A DNA stretch of 64,000 nt from Jannaschia donghaensis (GCF_001403795.1 NZ_CXSU01000011.1:622247-686246), one strand, 5' to 3'. Positions 48,212 to 57,784 are shown, counted from the stretch's first letter. Numbers and translations are program-made. Notes: generated by a model not told the origin, from the letters alone.

Positions 48212-49390
48212 ATGCAGACAGTCGTGATCGCCGGAGCCAGGCGCACCCCCATGGGAGGGTTTCAGGGCGCGTTGTCGGCGGCCACCGCGGCGCAGCTTGG
48301 GGGGGCCGCGATGGCGGCTGCCGTGGCGGATGCGGGCATTGCGTTGGACCGCGTGGACGAGGTGTTGATGGGTTGCGTTCTGCCAGCGGGGCAGGGACAG
48401 GCCCCCGCGCGTCAGGCGGGGTTCGCGGCCGGATTGCCCAAGGAGGTGCCGGCAACGACCCTCAACAAGATGTGCGGATCGGGGATGAAAGCGGCGATGA
48501 TGGCGCACGATCAGATCGCGCTGGGCCATGCGGACGTGATGATCGCGGGCGGCATGGAATCGATGACCAACGCCCCCTATCTGATCCCGTCGATGCGCGG
48601 CGGCGCGCGGCTGGGGCATGGGCAGGCAATCGACCATATGTTCCTGGACGGGCTTGAAGATGCTTATGAAAAGGGCCGCCTGATGGGGACTTTCGCGGAA
48701 GACTGCGCCGAGGCCTATAAATTCACGCGCGAGGCGCAGGACGAATATGCCCTGCGATCGCTCAGCCGGGCGCAGGCGGCGATTTCGTCGGGCGGGTTCG
48801 ACCGGGAAGTGGCCCCTTATCGTCTTGTGACCCGCAAGGGCGAGATAACCGTCGCCCAGGACGAGCAGCCGGGGACGGCGCGGCCGGACAAGATACCGAC
48901 GCTGAAGCCCGCGTTTCGGGAGGGGGGCACGGTGACGGCGGCGAATTCGTCCTCGATCTCGGACGGGGCGGCGGCGCTGGTGCTGGCATCGCAAGCGGTT
49001 GCGGACACGGAAGGCCTTCCGGTTCGCGCACGGATCGTGGGCCATGCGTCCCACGCGCAGGAGCCGGGCTTGTTCACAACTGCCCCGGTGCCGGCGGCGC
49101 GCAAGTTGTTGAAACGACTGAATTGGTCGGTGGGCGACGTGGATCTGTGGGAGGTGAACGAAGCCTTCGCCGTGGTGCCCATGGCGTTCATGCACGAACT
49201 GTCGCTAAGCCCTGATATCGTTAACGTAAATGGCGGGGCCTGCGCGTTGGGACATCCCATCGGGGCATCGGGTGCGCGGATCATGGTGACCCTGCTCGGC
49301 GCGATGGAAGCGCGCGATGTGAAGCGCGGGATCGCCGCGATTTGCATCGGCGGGGGGGAGGGCACGGCCATCGCGCTGGAGCGGGATTGA
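48212..49390 (+). CDS. Acetyl-CoA acetyltransferase (thiolase)
   Basis: Thiolase that either condenses two acetyl-CoA or cleaves acetoacetyl-CoA. 392 residues. Nucleophile C88 in LNKMCGSGMKA, His in GHPIGASGARI and a second Cys in ICIGGGEG. The MGGFQGALS start and overall length resemble PhaA/AtoB-type enzymes. TTGGAGAA ribosome site before the ATG. No phaB or other butanoate gene is adjacent, so the pathway role is not fixed. Divergent from the STAS gene. Confidence 0.92.
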   Translation: MQTVVIAGARRTPMGGFQGALSAATAAQLGGAAMAAAVADAGIALDRVDEVLMGCVLPAGQGQAPARQAGFAAGLPKEVPATTLNKMCGSGMKAAMMAHDQIALGHADVMIAGGMESMTNAPYLIPSMRGGARLGHGQAIDHMFLDGLEDAYEKGRLMGTFAEDCAEAYKFTREAQDEYALRSLSRAQAAISSGGFDREVAPYRLVTRKGEITVAQDEQPGTARPDKIPTLKPAFREGGTVTAANSSSISDGAAALVLASQAVADTEGLPVRARIVGHASHAQEPGLFTTAPVPAARKLLKRLNWSVGDVDLWEVNEAFAVVPMAFMHELSLSPDIVNVNGGACALGHPIGASGARIMVTLLGAMEARDVKRGIAAICIGGGEGTAIALERD

Positions 49391-49467
49391 AAGGCGAAAT
49401 CCATGGGTGATCTACGGGTGATCTACGTCGGATATACGTCCGACACGATTTGGGATGGACAGGCGCG

Positions 49468-49917
49468 ATGATCGACTATCCGACCCTGCACAAAACGATT
49501 CAAAGCCTGACAGAGGGCGAGAACGATCCCGTCGCCCTGATGGCGACGGTCACTTGCGAAGTGCATCACGCCGACGACCGTTTCGACTGGACGGGTTTCT
49601 ACCGCGTGACGGCACCGGGACTGCTCAAGATCGGGCCGTATCAGGGTTGGCACGGATGCCTGTCGATCCCGTTCGACCGGGGCGTCTGCGGCGCGGCGGC
49701 GACGACCGGAAAGGTGCAGCTGGTGCCGGATGTCGATGCCTTTCCCGGTCACATCGCCTGTGCATCCTCGACCCGGTCGGAGATCGTGTTGCCGGTGTTC
49801 GGACCGGACGGTGCGCTGATTGCGGTCTTCGACATCGATAGCGACCGACCGGGGGCGTTCACGTCGGAAGATGCGCGCGAATTGGCGGCGATGCTGCACG
49901 CGGTGTTCGCCCTTTGA
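49468..49917 (+). CDS. msrC: Free methionine-R-sulfoxide reductase (fRMsr, GAF fold)
   Basis: GAF-domain enzyme that reduces free methionine-(R)-sulfoxide. 149 residues. The three conserved cysteines are C64, C74 and C98, with spacing 10 and 24 identical to the known enzymes; FDWTGFYR and GPYQGWHGCLSIP are also typical. An ATG start is used; a TTG 6 codons upstream is possible. The stop overlaps the next gene (TTGA), so it is co-translated with a MOSC protein. Confidence 0.9.
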   Translation: MIDYPTLHKTIQSLTEGENDPVALMATVTCEVHHADDRFDWTGFYRVTAPGLLKIGPYQGWHGCLSIPFDRGVCGAAATTGKVQLVPDVDAFPGHIACASSTRSEIVLPVFGPDGALIAVFDIDSDRPGAFTSEDARELAAMLHAVFAL

Positions 49918-50381
49918 GAAACCTTCGGGAGCTGATGGAAACCCATGCGCGCCCGGGCCGCGTCGACTGGATCGGTGTGCGCCCGGCGCGACGTGCCCCG
50001 ATGACGCGGCTGGACCGGGTCGCGGTGACGGAGGCGGGGTTGGCGGGCGACCATGGCCGTGCCGGCAAGCGGGCTGTCACGCTGATCCAGGCCGAACATC
50101 TACCGGCGATTGCCGCATTGTGCGACGGCGCGGTCACGCCGCAGGCGCTTCGACGGAACATTCTGGTGTCCGGCATCAACCTGGCGGCGTTGCGCGGGCG
50201 GGACGTGTCGATCGGGTCGGTCATCGTGCACATCACCGGCCCTTGCGCGCCTTGCAGCCGGATGGAGGAGACGCTGGGGCCGGGCGGATATTCGGCGGTC
50301 CGTCATCACGGGGGCTGGTGCGCGCAGGTGATCCGGGGCGGAGAGATCCTGCTGGGAGATTCGGCGGCGATTTCGACTTAA
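49914..50381 (+). CDS. MOSC domain-containing protein
   Basis: Member of the MOSC family, predicted to handle a sulfur or molybdenum-cofactor-related ligand through a conserved cysteine. 155 residues from a TTG whose last two bases begin the preceding stop; an ATG seven codons later (49935) is the alternative. The motif GPCAPCSRMEE supplies the likely active cysteine and LRRNILVSGINL is typical of the fold. YiiM-like proteins of this type are implicated in detoxifying N-hydroxylated or sulfur compounds; the role here is unproven. Confidence 0.8.
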   Translation: MRNLRELMETHARPGRVDWIGVRPARRAPMTRLDRVAVTEAGLAGDHGRAGKRAVTLIQAEHLPAIAALCDGAVTPQALRRNILVSGINLAALRGRDVSIGSVIVHITGPCAPCSRMEETLGPGGYSAVRHHGGWCAQVIRGGEILLGDSAAIST

Positions 50382-50508
50382 TCCGGAGTGTTATCGCATA
50401 TCCAGAGGCGTTATGCCTTCTGCGAGGGGATGTTTTTCGTCTGTATCGCAGGCAGGAGGCATCCACCGGGCAACTGCAAACGTCCGACACCTTGGAGATG
50501 CGACACCG

Positions 50509-51009
50509 ATGATCCGACAGGCAACCCCTGGCGACCGGGAGGCGATCAGTGCCCTGCACCTCGCCTCTTGGCAGGACAGCTACGGCGCGGAGTTGACCGC
50601 GGCCTACATGACCGATGAGCTTCCTGCCGCCATGCGCAAGAAATGGGCCGCGCGCACCTTCCGCGCGCCAGAATTGATCATCGTGGCCGAGACGGACGGC
50701 GTGTTGCAGGGGTTCGTCTGCGCCATCGCGCACGAGCCGATGCCCCTGATCGACAACCTGCACATCCGCCCGGACCTGCGGGGGCAGGGTCTGGGCACCA
50801 AGCTGCTGCGCGTGGTTCGCGATGCGCTGTGGGTCGAAGGGCATGACCGGGCCTATCTGACGGTGCTGGAGTCGAACCCCGATGCGCTGGCCTTCTATCT
50901 GGCCAACGGCGGCCACGACGAGGGGGCGGTCGACGACATGCTGGTGGGGCGCCCGGTGCGCGCACGGCGTATCGGCTTCGACCTTCAAACCCGGCGCGCG
51001 ATGGGGTAG
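50509..51009 (+). CDS. GNAT-family N-acetyltransferase
   Basis: Acetyl-CoA-dependent acetyltransferase fold. 166 residues. The acetyl-CoA motif RPDLRGQGLGTKLL (R/Q-x2-G-x-G/A) and the following AYLTVLESNPDALAFYLANGG are intact. Substrate unknown; the sequence does not match RimI or another named class that I can recognise. ATG with weak GGAGATG upstream. Separated by 30 bp from pheT, so possibly co-transcribed. Confidence 0.82.
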   Translation: MIRQATPGDREAISALHLASWQDSYGAELTAAYMTDELPAAMRKKWAARTFRAPELIIVAETDGVLQGFVCAIAHEPMPLIDNLHIRPDLRGQGLGTKLLRVVRDALWVEGHDRAYLTVLESNPDALAFYLANGGHDEGAVDDMLVGRPVRARRIGFDLQTRRAMG

Positions 51010-51039
51010 TCGGGCGCAAACATTGCTGAGGCGCATCCC

Positions 51040-53433
51040 ATGAAATTCACCCTCTCCTGGCTGAAACATCACCTCGACACCGAGGCCCCGGTCGATGAGA
51101 TCGCCGAGACGCTGACCGACCTGGGCCTGGAGGTCGAAGGAATCGAGAATCCGGCCGCGCGGCTGGCCGATTTCACGCTGGGCTATGTCAAATCGGCCGA
51201 GAAGCACCCCGATGCCGATCGCCTTCGCGTTTGCCAGGTGGAGACCGACGAGGGCGTGCAGCAGATCATTTGCGGCGCGCCGAACGCGCGGGCCGGCATC
51301 ACGGTCGTGATCGCCAAGCCCGGCGTGTACGTGCCCGGTATCGACACCACGATCGGGGTCGGCAAGATCCGCGGGATCGAGAGTTTCGGGATGATGGCTT
51401 CCGAAAAAGAGCTGGAGCTGTCGGACGAGCACGACGGGATCATCGAACTGGCCGAAGGCGTGGTCGGCCAGCGGTTCAGTGACTGGCTGGCCGAACATGA
51501 GCCGGCCAAGGTCGACCCGGTGATCGAGATCGCGATCACGCCGAACCGTCCCGACGCGCTGGGCGTGCGGGGTGTCGCGCGCGATCTGGCGGCGCGGGGC
51601 CTGGGCGTGTTACGCGACCTGCCCGATGCCGAAGTCACCGGCGGGTTCGACAGCCCCGTCTCGGTGCGGATCGACGCGGATACGACCGACGGCTGCCCGG
51701 TGTTCGCGATGCGGATGATTCGGGGCGTCAAAAACGGGCCGAGCCCCGCGTGGTTGCAGGATCAGCTGCGCGCGATCGGGTTGCGCCCCATCAGCTTTCT
51801 TGTGGATGTGACCAATTGGTTCACCTACGATCTGAACCGTCCGCTGCACGTGTTCGACGCCGATAAGGTGACGGGCGATCTGCGCGTGCACCGGGCCCGG
51901 GGCGGCGAAGAGATCGTGGCGCTGGACGACAAGACCTATGTCCTGCCGCAAGGTGCGATGGTGATTTCCGACGACACCGGCGTCGAAAGCATCGCGGGCA
52001 TCATGGGCGGGGCCGCGACCGGCGTGACCGACGATACGGTGAATATCCTGGTGGAATCCGCGTTCTGGGACCACGTGCAGATCGCGCTGGCCGGACGGGC
52101 GATGAAGATCAATTCCGACGCGCGCTTCCGGTTCGAGCGTGGGGTGGACCCGGCGTTCACGCCCGAAGGGCTGGACCGGGCGTGCCGGATGATCGTCGAC
52201 CATGCCGGTGGCGAGGTGTCGAATGTCGTCATCGCCGGTGCGGTGCCGGACACGGCCCGCGCCTACCGACTGGACACCGACCGCTGTGCGTCGCTGGTCG
52301 GGATGGACATCCCGGCCGAGACGCAGCGCGCGACCCTGACCGCGCTGGGCTTCGTCATGGACGGCGACATGGCGCAGGTGCCGACCTGGCGGCCCGACGT
52401 TCAAGGCGAGGCCGATCTGATGGAGGAAGTCGCGCGGATCGCATCGCTGACCCGGCTGGAAGGGCGCCCGATGGTGCGCGCGCCCGGCATCCTGCGGCCC
52501 GTTCTGACGCGGACCCAGCAACGCGAGCGGATGGCCCGGCGCACGGCGGCGGCGCTGGGGTACGACGAATGCGTGACCTATTCGTTCATCGACGGCGCGT
52601 CGGCGGCGCTGTTCGGCGGTGGCACCGAAGCGACGCGGCTGGAAAACCCCATTTCGTCGGACATGAGCCACATGCGCCCCGCGCTCCTGCCCGGTCTGCT
52701 GCAGGCGGCGGCGCGCAATCAGGCGCGGGGGCAGGGCGATCTGGCGCTGTTCGAGCTTGGAACGGCGTTTCATGGCGGGGAGCCGGGGGAGCAGCATCAG
52801 CAGATTTCCGGCCTGCTGACGGGGTACACGGGGCCGAAGTCGGTCCACGGGGATCGCCGCGCGGTCGACGTCTTCGACGCCAAGGCGGATGCGGAGGCGG
52901 TGCTGGCCGCGCTGGGTGCGCCCGCGTCGGCGCAGGTGATGCGCGGGGTCGCCGATTGGTGGCATCCGGGCCGGTCGGGCAAGATTTGCCTTGGGCCGAA
53001 GAAGGTTCTGGCCGTGTTCGGGGAAATCCACCCGAAGGTTCTGCGTGAAATGGGCGTGAAAGGTCCGGCGGTCGGCTTCACGATCTGGCCGGGTGACGTT
53101 CCGGCGGGCCGCGCGCAGGGCACATCGCGCGGGGCGCTGACCCTGTCGGACCTGCAAGCGGTGGAGCGGGACTTCGCCTTCGTGGTGGACGCCGAAACGG
53201 AAGTGCAGACATTGGTGAACGCCGCGCAGGGGGCCGACAAGGCGCTGATTTCGGATGTTCGGGTATTCGATGAATTCATCGGCGGTAGTCTGGGTGAAGG
53301 CCGCAAGTCGCTGGCCCTGACCGTGCGACTGCAACCGACCGACAAGACGTTGACCGACAAGGACATCGAGGCGGTGTCGGCGAAGATCGTCGAGAAGGTG
53401 ACGAAAGCGACGGGTGGTGTGCTGCGGGGGTAG
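51040..53433 (+). CDS. pheT: Phenylalanyl-tRNA synthetase beta subunit
   Basis: Beta chain of the (alphabeta)2 phenylalanyl-tRNA synthetase. 797 residues, the full bacterial length. An N-terminal OB tRNA-binding domain (LGYVKSAEKHPDADRLRVCQ), then B3/B4 editing, B5 (DTDRCASLVGM region), the catalytic-like core and a C-terminal FDX-ACB anticodon domain (SDLQAVERDFAFVVDAE onward). pheS is not in the window, so the pair is split by the GNAT gene or lies elsewhere. Confidence 0.97.
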   Translation: MKFTLSWLKHHLDTEAPVDEIAETLTDLGLEVEGIENPAARLADFTLGYVKSAEKHPDADRLRVCQVETDEGVQQIICGAPNARAGITVVIAKPGVYVPGIDTTIGVGKIRGIESFGMMASEKELELSDEHDGIIELAEGVVGQRFSDWLAEHEPAKVDPVIEIAITPNRPDALGVRGVARDLAARGLGVLRDLPDAEVTGGFDSPVSVRIDADTTDGCPVFAMRMIRGVKNGPSPAWLQDQLRAIGLRPISFLVDVTNWFTYDLNRPLHVFDADKVTGDLRVHRARGGEEIVALDDKTYVLPQGAMVISDDTGVESIAGIMGGAATGVTDDTVNILVESAFWDHVQIALAGRAMKINSDARFRFERGVDPAFTPEGLDRACRMIVDHAGGEVSNVVIAGAVPDTARAYRLDTDRCASLVGMDIPAETQRATLTALGFVMDGDMAQVPTWRPDVQGEADLMEEVARIASLTRLEGRPMVRAPGILRPVLTRTQQRERMARRTAAALGYDECVTYSFIDGASAALFGGGTEATRLENPISSDMSHMRPALLPGLLQAAARNQARGQGDLALFELGTAFHGGEPGEQHQQISGLLTGYTGPKSVHGDRRAVDVFDAKADAEAVLAALGAPASAQVMRGVADWWHPGRSGKICLGPKKVLAVFGEIHPKVLREMGVKGPAVGFTIWPGDVPAGRAQGTSRGALTLSDLQAVERDFAFVVDAETEVQTLVNAAQGADKALISDVRVFDEFIGGSLGEGRKSLALTVRLQPTDKTLTDKDIEAVSAKIVEKVTKATGGVLRG

Positions 53434-53586
53434 GGTGCCCTGAGCGATGAGCCAGCCCGTCGCCGGAGGCGCGTCGTCGTCGGGTTGGGGTCGAAGGGAT
53501 CGCGTGTTGAGCCGAAACGCCTGTTGGCCTGAAACGGGCCCGTGATTTCGGTTGACCCACCCGCCATCCGAAAGGACCCTTGGGGC

Positions 53587-54003
53587 ATGATTGCCTATGT
53601 CACAGTCGGTGCGGATGACATCGCCCGCGCCAAACGCTTCTATTCTGCGGTCCTGCCGGCCCTTGGCTACGGCTTGGAGGAGGGGCCCGCGGGCCTGAGT
53701 TACGCGCTGCCCCTGGAACCGGGCCAGGTTCCCCGTCTGCCGGACTTTTACGTCAAGCCAACCTTCGACGGGCGTCCGGCCTCGGGCGGAAATGGTGCGA
53801 TGGTCGCATTCGAGGCGCGCAACCAACAGCAGGTCCGTGACCTTCATGCGGCCGCCTGTCGTGCTGGCGGGTCCGACGAGGGGCAGCCGGGCTTCCGCGC
53901 GTCTTACGGGCCGTCCTTCTATGTCGGCTATCTTCGCGACCCTCAGGGCAACAAGATCGCGCTTTTCTCCAACGATCCGACTGAACCGGGGAGAGATGGA
54001 TAA
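53587..54003 (+). CDS. VOC/glyoxalase-superfamily protein
   Basis: Single-domain vicinal-oxygen-chelate protein of unknown reaction. 138 residues: MIAYVTVGADDIARAKRFYS at the start and YLRDPQGNKIALFS at the end are typical of these glyoxalase/bleomycin-resistance-fold proteins. AAAGGA lies 11 bp before the ATG; a GTG 15 codons upstream is less likely. Convergent with the zinc deacylase-like gene. Confidence 0.82.
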   Translation: MIAYVTVGADDIARAKRFYSAVLPALGYGLEEGPAGLSYALPLEPGQVPRLPDFYVKPTFDGRPASGGNGAMVAFEARNQQQVRDLHAAACRAGGSDEGQPGFRASYGPSFYVGYLRDPQGNKIALFSNDPTEPGRDG

Positions 54004-54067
54004 AAGCGGGCATCAAACGTCGATTGCGGGATGGAAGAAAACCGGAAGGATCGGCCCAACGCGCGTG

Positions 54068-54095
54068 ATCTGCGATGTTCTAAAATGTCGCAGAT
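54068..54095. terminator. Inverted repeat between the VOC and zinc-deacylase genes
   Basis: Perfect 8-bp arms ATCTGCGA / TCGCAGAT with a 12-base loop, in the 99 bp between two converging stop codons. Loose match to a terminator; no T-run. Confidence 0.3.
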
Positions 54096-54102
54096 TGATC
54101 CG

Positions 54103-55146
54103 TCAGATGATCTCGTCTTCGTCGAACAGCGGGTCGTCGGCCATCTGCGCGGTCACGTCGTCCATCGTCGTTTCGGCGCGGGCGACGTTCGCCACACGGG
54201 CAAGGTGGAAGACAGCGTCGCCTTCGTTGACGACGGGCATGACCGCGCGGCCGACGATGATACCGTCGAAGGGGGCCGTGATTTCCTGTTCCTCGCGCCC
54301 GAAGGGATCGGAGACGGCGGCGAGGACCGCGCCCGCCTCCACCACGTCGCCGTCGGCGCGGTAGGTGCGCAGCAGGCCGCCCGCCGGCGCGCGCAGCCAT
54401 TTGGACGAGGTGCAGGTCTGCGGCGCCCCCTTGGCCGCCGCGATGCCGCGCCCGCCGATCATCCCCTTGTAGCGCAAGATGCGCAGGATGCCGGCCACGC
54501 CAACGCGCACCGAATATTCGTCGAAGCGCAGCCCCTCGCCCGCCTCGAACAGCAGGATGTCTTTGCCCATGGCCTTGGCCGCGCCGCGCAGGCTGCCGTC
54601 GCGCAGGGGCGATTGCAGGATGACCGGCGCGCCGAAGACCTGTGCCAGATCGGCGGTGACCGGATTATCGGGCGAGATACGGATTTGCGGCAGGTTGGTG
54701 CGGTGGACCGCCGCCGAATGCAGGTCGATGCCCAGATCGCAGCGCGCCACGATCTCGGTCAGGAACAGATGGGCCAGGCGGGACGCGAGCGATCCGCCCG
54801 GCGTGCCCGGAAAGCAGCGGTTGAGGTCGCGCCGGTCCGGCAGATAGCGCGAGTGGTTCATGAAGCCGAAGGCATTCACGATCGGGATGACGATCAGCGT
54901 GCCCCGGACAGACCGAAGGTTCGCCGTGCGCAGAAGGCGGCGCACGATCTCGACGCCGATCACCTCGTCCCCGTGGATGCCCGCGCTGACGAAGATGGTG
55001 GGGCCGTCGGTCTTGCCGTGGAAAACCTTGACCGACATCGACACAGGCGTGTGATCCGACAGATGGCTGACGGGCAGGTCGACGGTAGCAGAGGTGCCCG
55101 CGGGAATGGCCGTCCCGCCGATTTCAAAGGCGGAACGGCGGACCAT
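54103..55146 (-). CDS. Succinylglutamate desuccinylase/aspartoacylase-family zinc hydrolase
   Basis: M14-like zinc enzyme of the AstE/aspartoacylase family, which hydrolyses N-acyl amino acids or C-terminal residues. 347 residues. Zinc ligands H58 and E61 (GIHGDE) and H143 (DLHSA) are present, with R110 in DLNRCFPG as the substrate-carboxylate arginine. A biotinyl-lipoyl-like C-terminal half contains DGDVVEAGAVLA and APFDGIIVGR. Its ATG shares one base with the rimK stop (TGATG), so translation is coupled to the ATP-grasp ligase. Confidence 0.88.
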   Translation of the reverse strand: MVRRSAFEIGGTAIPAGTSATVDLPVSHLSDHTPVSMSVKVFHGKTDGPTIFVSAGIHGDEVIGVEIVRRLLRTANLRSVRGTLIVIPIVNAFGFMNHSRYLPDRRDLNRCFPGTPGGSLASRLAHLFLTEIVARCDLGIDLHSAAVHRTNLPQIRISPDNPVTADLAQVFGAPVILQSPLRDGSLRGAAKAMGKDILLFEAGEGLRFDEYSVRVGVAGILRILRYKGMIGGRGIAAAKGAPQTCTSSKWLRAPAGGLLRTYRADGDVVEAGAVLAAVSDPFGREEQEITAPFDGIIVGRAVMPVVNEGDAVFHLARVANVARAETTMDDVTAQMADDPLFDEDEII

Positions 55147-56051
55147 CAGCCCTTGCCCTTGGTCTTGGTGGCATTCGGCTTGGCGACTTTTTCGAGGTGT
55201 TCGATGATCTTGCCTGCAATGTCGATCCCGGTGGCCTTTTCCACGCCTTCAAGGCCGGGTGAGGAATTGACCTCCATCACGACGGCCCCGTGGTTGGCGC
55301 GCAGCATGTCGACGCCGCAAACCTCCAACCCCATGGATTTGGCGGAACGGACGGCTGTGGAGCGTTCTTCGGGCGTAAGTTTGATAACCTGCGCACTGCC
55401 GCCGCGGTGCAGGTTGGAGCGGAATTCGCCTTCGGCCCCGGTGCGCTTCATCGCGGCCACGACCTTGCCGCCGACCACAAGGGCGCGGATGTCGGTGCCG
55501 CCAGCTTCCTTAATGAATTCCTGGATCAGGATGTTGGTGTTGGTGGCGCGGAACGCCTCGATCACGGATTTGGCGGATCGGTCGGTGTCGGCCAGGACGA
55601 CGCCCAGGCCTTGCGTGCCTTCCAGCAGCTTGATGACGAGGGGAGCGCCGCCGGCGAGCTTAAGGACTTCCTCCGTCTGCTTTGGGTCGTGGGCGAAGGT
55701 GGTCACGGGCAGGCCGATACCGTCGCGGGCCAGAAGCTGCATGGAGCGCAGCTTGTCGCGCGACCGCCCGATGGCGACGGATTCGTTGAGGGGGAAAACA
55801 CCCATCATCTCGAACTGGCGCAGGACGGCGAGACCGTAGAACGTGACGGAGGCGCCGATGCGGGGGATGACGGCGTCGAAGCCTTCGAGTTTCTCGCCGT
55901 TGTAGAAGATCTCGGGGCGGCGCGACGCGATGTTCATGTAGCAGCGCAGCGTGTTGATGATGTGCAGCTCGTGGCCGCGCGCCTCGGCGGCTTCCTTGAG
56001 GCGTTTGTGAGAGTAGAGGTTCGGATTGCGGGCCATCATCGCGATTTTCAT
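55146..56051 (-). CDS. rimK: RimK-type ATP-grasp amino-acid ligase
   Basis: ATP-grasp enzyme related to RimK, which adds glutamates to the C-terminus of ribosomal protein S6. 301 residues, matching E. coli RimK in length. ATP-grasp signatures: [36 protein letters not shown] and [14 protein letters not shown] with metal-binding residues. The C-terminus is a Lys-rich tail. Coupled to a retropepsin-like gene (4 bp overlap) and a zinc deacylase (1 bp). Peptide-adding or small-molecule ligase alternatives cannot be excluded. Confidence 0.88.
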   Translation of the reverse strand: MKIAMMARNPNLYSHKRLKEAAEARGHELHIINTLRCYMNIASRRPEIFYNGEKLEGFDAVIPRIGASVTFYGLAVLRQFEMMGVFPLNESVAIGRSRDKLRSMQLLARDGIGLPVTTFAHDPKQTEEVLKLAGGAPLVIKLLEGTQGLGVVLADTDRSAKSVIEAFRATNTNILIQEFIKEAGGTDIRALVVGGKVVAAMKRTGAEGEFRSNLHRGGSAQVIKLTPEERSTAVRSAKSMGLEVCGVDMLRANHGAVVMEVNSSPGLEGVEKATGIDIAGKIIEHLEKVAKPNATKTKGKG

Positions 56052-56557
56052 AAGACTGCCTTTCCACGCCGCACGGGCGCGATTGGCCGGGCTTCGCGCC
56101 CGGCGATGTTCACGCGACGGGTATGCACCGCGACGTTATGGGCCGAGAGGGCCGTGCGCCCGACGATCATCGCCAGACGCATGTTGCTTCGGTCGGTCAG
56201 CGACAGGTCGATGCGCCATTTCCGGCCGGCGATCAGCAGGTTGGTCCGGATGATGACCCGGTCCTGCGGCACGCCCGAGGTATTTTTGATCGACCGGACG
56301 TCATGAACCGGGCATTCCGCCTGAATACGGTCCTGGGTCGCTTCGTGGCGGACGCGAAACCGCACCCAGGGCGTGCCGTCGCGGTCGAATTGTTCAATCC
56401 GGCTGGCGTGAAGGGCGGATGTGCGTGCGCCGGTGTCGATCTTGGCCTTGAGGTCGGACAGGCCCAGGTCGGGCAGAGAGACGGTTTCCGTCCAGCCGAC
56501 GATGAGCAGGTTCTTCGGCTGCATTCGGGTGTTCCGATTGTTGAATCGCGCCGACAA
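56048..56557 (-). CDS. Retropepsin-like aspartic protease (RimB/DUF785 type)
   Basis: Small pepsin-like fold protein of the RimB/ATP-dependent-zinc-protease group that accompanies RimK genes. 169 residues. The catalytic motif is [13 protein letters not shown] (D41-T42-G43), with a flap region ([17 protein letters not shown]) and a second conserved stretch [12 protein letters not shown]. The start could also be the ATG at residue 12. A role in trimming peptides made by RimK is established in Pseudomonas; here it is inference from neighbours. Confidence 0.85.
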   Translation of the reverse strand: MSARFNNRNTRMQPKNLLIVGWTETVSLPDLGLSDLKAKIDTGARTSALHASRIEQFDRDGTPWVRFRVRHEATQDRIQAECPVHDVRSIKNTSGVPQDRVIIRTNLLIAGRKWRIDLSLTDRSNMRLAMIVGRTALSAHNVAVHTRRVNIAGREARPIAPVRRGKAVL

Positions 56558-56596
56558 TGCGCGCGGGACCGGTGAAAGGGAAGGGTGCGTCGCGCG

Positions 56597-57784
56597 TCAG
56601 TCGTAGACGCGCTGGTCGTCGATGACCTTGCCGTCGTTGGGTAATGTGTCGACGCGTTCGACCCGGCCCTTGAGCTTGAGGACTTCGGCGACGGAGGCGG
56701 ACCAGGCCGCCTCGTCCCCGCCATCGGCCTCCACCGCGACGTGCATCGCATCCATTTCTCCGTCGCGGGTGACGGTAACGCGGGCGGCGCGGATTTCCGG
56801 GTGGCGGGCGACCAGATCGGCCACCTGTTCGGGGCGCACGAACATACCCTTGATCTTGGCGGTCTGGTCGGCGCGGCCCATCCAGCCCTTGATGCGCATG
56901 TTTGTGCGCCCGCAGGGCGAGGTGCCGGGGAGGAGCGCGCTGAGGTCGCCGGTGGCGAAGCGGATCAGCGGGTAATCGGGGTTGAGGGTGGTGACGACGA
57001 CTTCGCCCACCTCGCCCGGGGCGACCGGGTCGCCGGTGCCGGGGCGCACGATTTCGAGGATGACGCCTTCGTCGACGATCATGCCTTCCATCGCGTCGCT
57101 TTCGTAGGCGATGTTGCCCAGATCGGCGGTGGCGTAGCATTGCAGCGTCGCGATGCCCCGATCGGCGTATTCCGTGCGAAGGGACGGGAACAGGGCCCCG
57201 CCGCCGACGGCCGCACGGGTGAAGGCCAGCGTTTCGCCCATGTCATCGGCGCGGTCGAGAATGACCTTCAGATAGTCGGGCGTGCCGGCATAGGCGGTGC
57301 AGCCGATGTCGCGGGCGGCGCGGACCTGCAGGTCGGTCTGGCCGGTGCCGGCGGGCAGCACGCGGGCCCCGACGGCGCGCGCGCCACTCTCGAAGATCAT
57401 GCCGGCGGGGGTGAGGTGATAGCCGAAGCAATTCTGCACCGTATCCGATTTGCCGATGCCGCAAGCGTGCAGGAAGCGGCCCATGCGCCACCAGTCGTGC
57501 GTGATGCCGCCGGGTTCATAGATCGGGCCGGGCGACTGGAAGACATGGGCGATGTCGCCGATGGGAACCCCGCCGAAGGGCGGCGTCCTGGCTTGCCATT
57601 CCGACAGCTGCGATTTGCGTAGAACGGGAAGTTTGGCCAGATCGGAGAGGTCGTTCAGCCCGGCGTCCGGCAAGCAATTGTCCGCCCCTGTTCGGACGAG
57701 GGCGAGCTGGCTGCGCAGCGCCGCCAGCTGTGCCGCAGCACGTTCGTCATCGGACCGGGTTTCCAGGTCGTCGTAATGCGTCAT
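56597..57784 (-). CDS. Phenylacetate-CoA ligase-family AMP-forming enzyme
   Basis: Adenylate-forming ligase of the PaaK/coenzyme F390 synthetase group. 395 residues, shorter than phenylacetate-CoA ligase (~430). Adenylation motifs YPLIRFATGDLS and GRADQTAKIKGMFVRP are clear, with a C-terminal lysine in LPNDGKVIDDQR. The N-terminal glycine-rich nucleotide loop of typical PaaK is not obvious (QSPGPIYEPGG region instead). Starts with a 4 bp overlap to the App1-like gene, downstream of a Liv transporter. Substrate unknown. Confidence 0.82.
   Translation of the reverse strand: MTHYDDLETRSDDERAAAQLAALRSQLALVRTGADNCLPDAGLNDLSDLAKLPVLRKSQLSEWQARTPPFGGVPIGDIAHVFQSPGPIYEPGGITHDWWRMGRFLHACGIGKSDTVQNCFGYHLTPAGMIFESGARAVGARVLPAGTGQTDLQVRAARDIGCTAYAGTPDYLKVILDRADDMGETLAFTRAAVGGGALFPSLRTEYADRGIATLQCYATADLGNIAYESDAMEGMIVDEGVILEIVRPGTGDPVAPGEVGEVVVTTLNPDYPLIRFATGDLSALLPGTSPCGRTNMRIKGWMGRADQTAKIKGMFVRPEQVADLVARHPEIRAARVTVTRDGEMDAMHVAVEADGGDEAAWSASVAEVLKLKGRVERVDTLPNDGKVIDDQRVYD

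Noticed and set aside
51610-53847. Long minus-strand frame antisense to pheT
   Set aside because: Antisense shadow of pheT with low-complexity Arg/His-rich translation.
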